Shown here: piece after piece, positions 61,718 to 64,000 of the stretch | How positions within the stretch are numbered: position 1 is the first letter of the stretch | Layout: every line of letters begins with the position of its first letter | DNA from: Aquicella lusitana | GTDB taxonomy: Bacteria > Pseudomonadota > Gammaproteobacteria > DSM-16500 | Assembly: GCF_902459475.1 (NCBI RefSeq) | Contig: NZ_LR699115.1 | Span: forward strand, 1 to 64,000 | Direction: 5' to 3' | DNA: 64,000 nt | Position numbers and translations under genes: made by a program | The notes under the pieces: model-generated | Databases searched by the model: none | Told to the model about the DNA's origin: nothing | What the model saw: the letters and a program-made list of their open reading frames with translations, nothing else

Positions 61718-61870
61718 ATGGCTAAACAATTAGAACGACAAGAACCTGAGCAGCAGTCGACACAGAAGCGGCCGCGTCCAGGTGATTTATCTAAGGACAG
61801 TCACAAACCAGGCCGGGACAATCCCAAAAACCCACGGGAGGATTTTCCAGGCAAGCCGCCTAGTAAATAA
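61718..61870 (+). CDS. Very small hydrophilic protein, 50 aa
   Basis: Gln/Lys/Pro-rich, starting MAKQLERQEPEQQSTQ and ending GKPPSK. Probably disordered. GGGAG precedes the ATG by about 5 bases. Similar in character to the 45-aa protein at 61057, and in the same run of small genes. Confidence 0.6.
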   Translation: MAKQLERQEPEQQSTQKRPRPGDLSKDSHKPGRDNPKNPREDFPGKPPSK

Positions 61871-61889
61871 TGAATACGGTTTTTTCGCC

Positions 61890-62119
61890 TTAGGATTTGC
61901 GTTTCAGCCCAATAATAACCAGAATGATACCCCCGGCAATTGCAATGCCCGCTACCGCCGGTGGAATAACTATGGCTTTTTCCTGCTCTGCTGTTACTTC
62001 CACATTGCCTATCTCCACAATTTTTTTTCGTTGGTAGTATAAGTAAAATAGCGGTAAGAAAAAGCAGCGACACCGAAAATAATTAGCAAGACGCCAATGA
62101 TTGATGCGAGTGATTTCAT
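61890..62119 (-). pseudogene. Two-helix membrane protein with a frame break at an A8 run
   Basis: From the ATG at 62119 (AAGGAGAG six bases upstream) the frame gives MKSLASIIGVLLIIFGVAAF and a second segment ending TTNEKKLW then stop. One base added in the A8 run (T8 at 62021-62028 on the plus strand) instead continues as NEKKIVEIGNVEVTAEQEKAIVIPP and a second helix with IAIAGGIILVIIGLKRKS. The joined 76-aa reading has the two-helix plan with a connecting segment seen in many proteobacterial small membrane proteins. It is a frameshift, a sequencing error, or a slippage site. Confidence 0.7.
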
Positions 62120-62165
62120 CTTTAACTCTCCTTGTTTGTTTCATCCCATATTCTTTCAGAAAAAG

Positions 62166-62495
62166 TTACCATCCTATTAGTCGCATAATGAGCGAAATGA
62201 CAAACAAAATAAGGAAAACAATGAAGATTACTCGTGCGACTTCAGCTGATGCTGTTGAAATACCGGTAAAACCGAAGATGGCAGCAATAATGGAAATGAC
62301 GAGAAAGATAAGTACCCATGCTAACAAGGGGAAGCTGGTTCCTGTTAAATAGAGTATGAAAGAGATAATGAAAAGAACAATGAAAATAAAAAAGATGGCT
62401 TTTGCTATTTCAATAGAAATAAGCGCAATACCTCCCAAGCCTAATAATCCCGCAATCAATGCGACAACAAGAAACAGTAGCGCCCATGCAAGCAT
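62166..62495 (-). CDS. Tandem-duplicated DUF1328 membrane protein
   Basis: A 109-aa protein made of two DUF1328 units in one chain: residues 1-50 (MLAWALLFLVVALIAGLLGLGGI ...) and 57-106 (LLAWVLIFLVISIIAAIFGFTGIS ...), four membrane helices in all. The halves align end to end without a large gap. The normal family member is about 55 aa, as at 61523. AAGGAATT stands 8 bases before the ATG. Confidence 0.87.
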   Translation of the reverse strand: MLAWALLFLVVALIAGLLGLGGIALISIEIAKAIFFIFIVLFIISFILYLTGTSFPLLAWVLIFLVISIIAAIFGFTGISTASAEVARVIFIVFLILFVISLIMRLIGW

Positions 62496-62679
62496 AATGG
62501 CAATTCCTTTTGTTAAAGAAAAAGTGAGTCTTTAAAATACAATTATAACATGAAATAAGTCAAGATGTGCAATTATTCAATAAGTTATGAAATAAAAAAA
62601 AGAAAAAAGCATTTACGATATAATGATTCTGTAGGCCATAAAGAAGAAAGCTGTATTTATTAAGCCAGGAAGGTTAAAC

Positions 62680-63057
62680 ATGACAGCAAAGAAAAAATCT
62701 TTTTTTACCGCGACAGTGATCAAGTTGCTTTTTTTTCTGCCAACGCTTTTTGGATTTGTCGGCAATTTTTTTGCACTTGTTGAAATTGAAGCGCGCCTCG
62801 CGGGGAGAAATCTGGTTACTTTATTAGTACTATATTTAATGCTTGGTTCATTGCTGACAAGTCTATGGCTGTGTCTGTTGGGGTTACTGTTTTTATATCT
62901 GATTACCGTTCAATCCAGCTGGGCGCTTGGTCTCATGATTATTCTCGTATTAAATTTGCTCTTTTTAATTATCATCGGCCTAATTATGATTAGGCTTAAA
63001 AATAATTTATTATTTCCCGAGACACGTAACCTTTTGCGCCATTTACGCAACCAATAA
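62680..63057 (+). CDS. Unknown four-helix membrane protein
   Basis: A 125-aa hydrophobic protein with about four helices (residues 10-32, 45-65, 67-85, 85-106) and a basic C-terminal tail (NNLLFPETRNLLRHLRNQ). AGGAAGG precedes the ATG. Unrecognised; no catalytic residues. The location after the small stress-gene cluster suggests an envelope role, as inference. Confidence 0.65.
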   Translation: MTAKKKSFFTATVIKLLFFLPTLFGFVGNFFALVEIEARLAGRNLVTLLVLYLMLGSLLTSLWLCLLGLLFLYLITVQSSWALGLMIILVLNLLFLIIIGLIMIRLKNNLLFPETRNLLRHLRNQ

Positions 63058-63151
63058 TGGTTTTGCGTCCTATTGTTTGGAGTATGAATTAATTGTATGA
63101 TTTGTTCTGCGCATTCATTAATCTATCCTTCAATTCAACCAGGTGATTCCC

Positions 63152-64000
63152 ATGACTGAAAAATCGTTTGCCAGCGATAATTATGCTGGTATTCACCCTG
63201 ATATTATGCGGGCAATTATTGAGGCAAATCAGCATCATGCTCCTGCATATGGCCAGGATGTATATACGGAAAAGGCCGTTAACAAATTTAAAGAACATTT
63301 TGGTAATGATATTGATGTTTTTTTTGTATTGAACGGGACTGGCGCCAATGTGACATCACTTGCGGCTATTAACCGTAGCTACCAGGCCGTGATTTGTGCT
63401 GAGTCGGCGCATATCCAGGTTGATGAGTGCGGTGCGCCAGAAAAATTTACCGGATCAAAACTACTTCTTGTCTCTACTAAGGACGGAAAACTTTCGGTCG
63501 AGAGCATCAAACGCCATTTGAGTCGTTTGGGCGATCAGCATCACGTGCAACCCGGGATCATCTCTATTAGTCAGACAACAGAATTTGGCACGGTTTATAC
63601 GGTAGATGAAATAAAAGCGATTGCTGATTTTGCACATCAGAACCAAATGTTTTTGCACGTAGATGGTGCCCGCATCGCTAATGCGGCAGTTAGCCTTGGA
63701 GTGGAATTGAAGGCCATGACAAAAGAAGCGGGTGTTGATGTCCTTTCTTTTGGCGGTACCAAAAATGGCATGATGATAGGTGAGGCGGTTGTGTTTTTTA
63801 ATCGTAGTTTATGCAAGGATTTTCTATACGTTCGTAAACAAAGTATGCAGCTTGCTTCCAAGATGCGATTCATCTCTGCCCAATTTTATGCACTGCTCTC
63901 CAACGACTTATGGAAACGGAATGCTCTGCAGGCAAATGCCATGGCACAGTTGCTGGCAAAAAAGCTGGCTACAGTCGAAGGCATCCGATTGACGCAGGAA
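63152..64000 (+). CDS. ltaE: Threonine aldolase / beta-eliminating lyase family (3' end outside window)
   Basis: Fold-type I PLP enzyme, 283 codons visible and open at the window end. Typical low-specificity threonine aldolase sequence: FASDNYAGIHPDIMRAI at the start, FVLNGTGANVTSLAA, HIQVDECGAPEKFTG, the PLP-stacking and Asp region MFLHVDGARIANAAVSLG, and FGGTKNGMMIGEAVVFF with the PLP-binding Lys. It would split L-threonine or L-allo-threonine to glycine and acetaldehyde. AGGTGA stands six bases before the ATG. Confidence 0.88.
   Translation, partial: MTEKSFASDNYAGIHPDIMRAIIEANQHHAPAYGQDVYTEKAVNKFKEHFGNDIDVFFVLNGTGANVTSLAAINRSYQAVICAESAHIQVDECGAPEKFTGSKLLLVSTKDGKLSVESIKRHLSRLGDQHHVQPGIISISQTTEFGTVYTVDEIKAIADFAHQNQMFLHVDGARIANAAVSLGVELKAMTKEAGVDVLSFGGTKNGMMIGEAVVFFNRSLCKDFLYVRKQSMQLASKMRFISAQFYALLSNDLWKRNALQANAMAQLLAKKLATVEGIRLTQE

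Noticed and set aside
1-64000. CRISPR arrays, rRNA and tRNA genes
   Set aside because: No regularly spaced direct repeats, no tRNA T-loop/CCA patterns and no rRNA-like stretches were seen on either strand by eye.

Overview
The window looks like chromosomal DNA of a gammaproteobacterium of moderate to low GC. Gene content points to the order Legionellales, probably a Coxiellaceae or Aquicella-like bacterium. The pointers are a polyhydroxyalkanoate operon beside a split-E1 pyruvate dehydrogenase operon, Fis, a ProQ/FinO-domain protein, a CADD-type diiron/dimanganese protein, and a dispersed palindromic repeat that attracts transposons. The taxonomic call is inference. I see no rRNA, tRNA or CRISPR array.

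Layout. 1-4160: plasmid-style partition cassette (parA, cut by the window edge; parB; a double ribbon-helix-helix protein), a perfect palindrome that may be a centromere site, and a complete group II intron. 4215-9360: envelope and small membrane proteins, an MFS exporter, and a receiver-domain gene cut in two by an IS481-family element with a 7-bp target duplication. 9526-19344: cyclic-AMP phosphodiesterase, EmrAB-type drug exporter, TauE/SafE with DUF1634 partner, L,D-transpeptidase, and a two-gene RND efflux system. 19440-20686: IS4-family element, copy 1. 20813-27664: PHA operon (phaB, phaR, phasin, phaC, minus strand) divergent from the pdhABC-type operon (plus strand). 27730-33715: SH3-domain protein, PAS-GGDEF-EAL regulator, acyl-CoA synthetase, queC, fis. 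33833-44071: basic coiled-coil protein, ProQ-like protein, APC permease, an unknown 397-aa protein, two crotonase-fold enzymes, a hibernation factor fused to a cold-shock domain, a CADD-like putative p-aminobenzoate synthase, and an HPt-REC-REC-GGDEF protein. 44309-47868: acetyl-CoA synthetase followed by a nest of inverted repeats holding IS4 copy 2 and a 166-bp MITE. 47958-60873: acetyltransferases, a GrpB-GNAT fusion, a GATase, a class C beta-lactamase-like protein, an amidase, an M20 peptidase, MATE efflux, an APH-like kinase and methyltransferases. 61057-62495: six very small stress/envelope genes including DUF883, DUF1328 and a fused DUF1328 duplication. 62680-64000: a membrane protein and a threonine-aldolase-like enzyme that runs off the window.

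Functional theme. Much of the central part handles acetyl-CoA: it is made by PDH and Acs, stored as PHA, and related acyl-CoAs are processed by an acyl-CoA synthetase and two crotonases. Around this lie efflux and detoxification genes, cyclic-di-GMP and cyclic-AMP turnover, and post-transcriptional regulators (ProQ-like, HPF-CSD, Fis). Mobile DNA is concentrated at three intergenic or damaged-gene sites with exactly readable ends.
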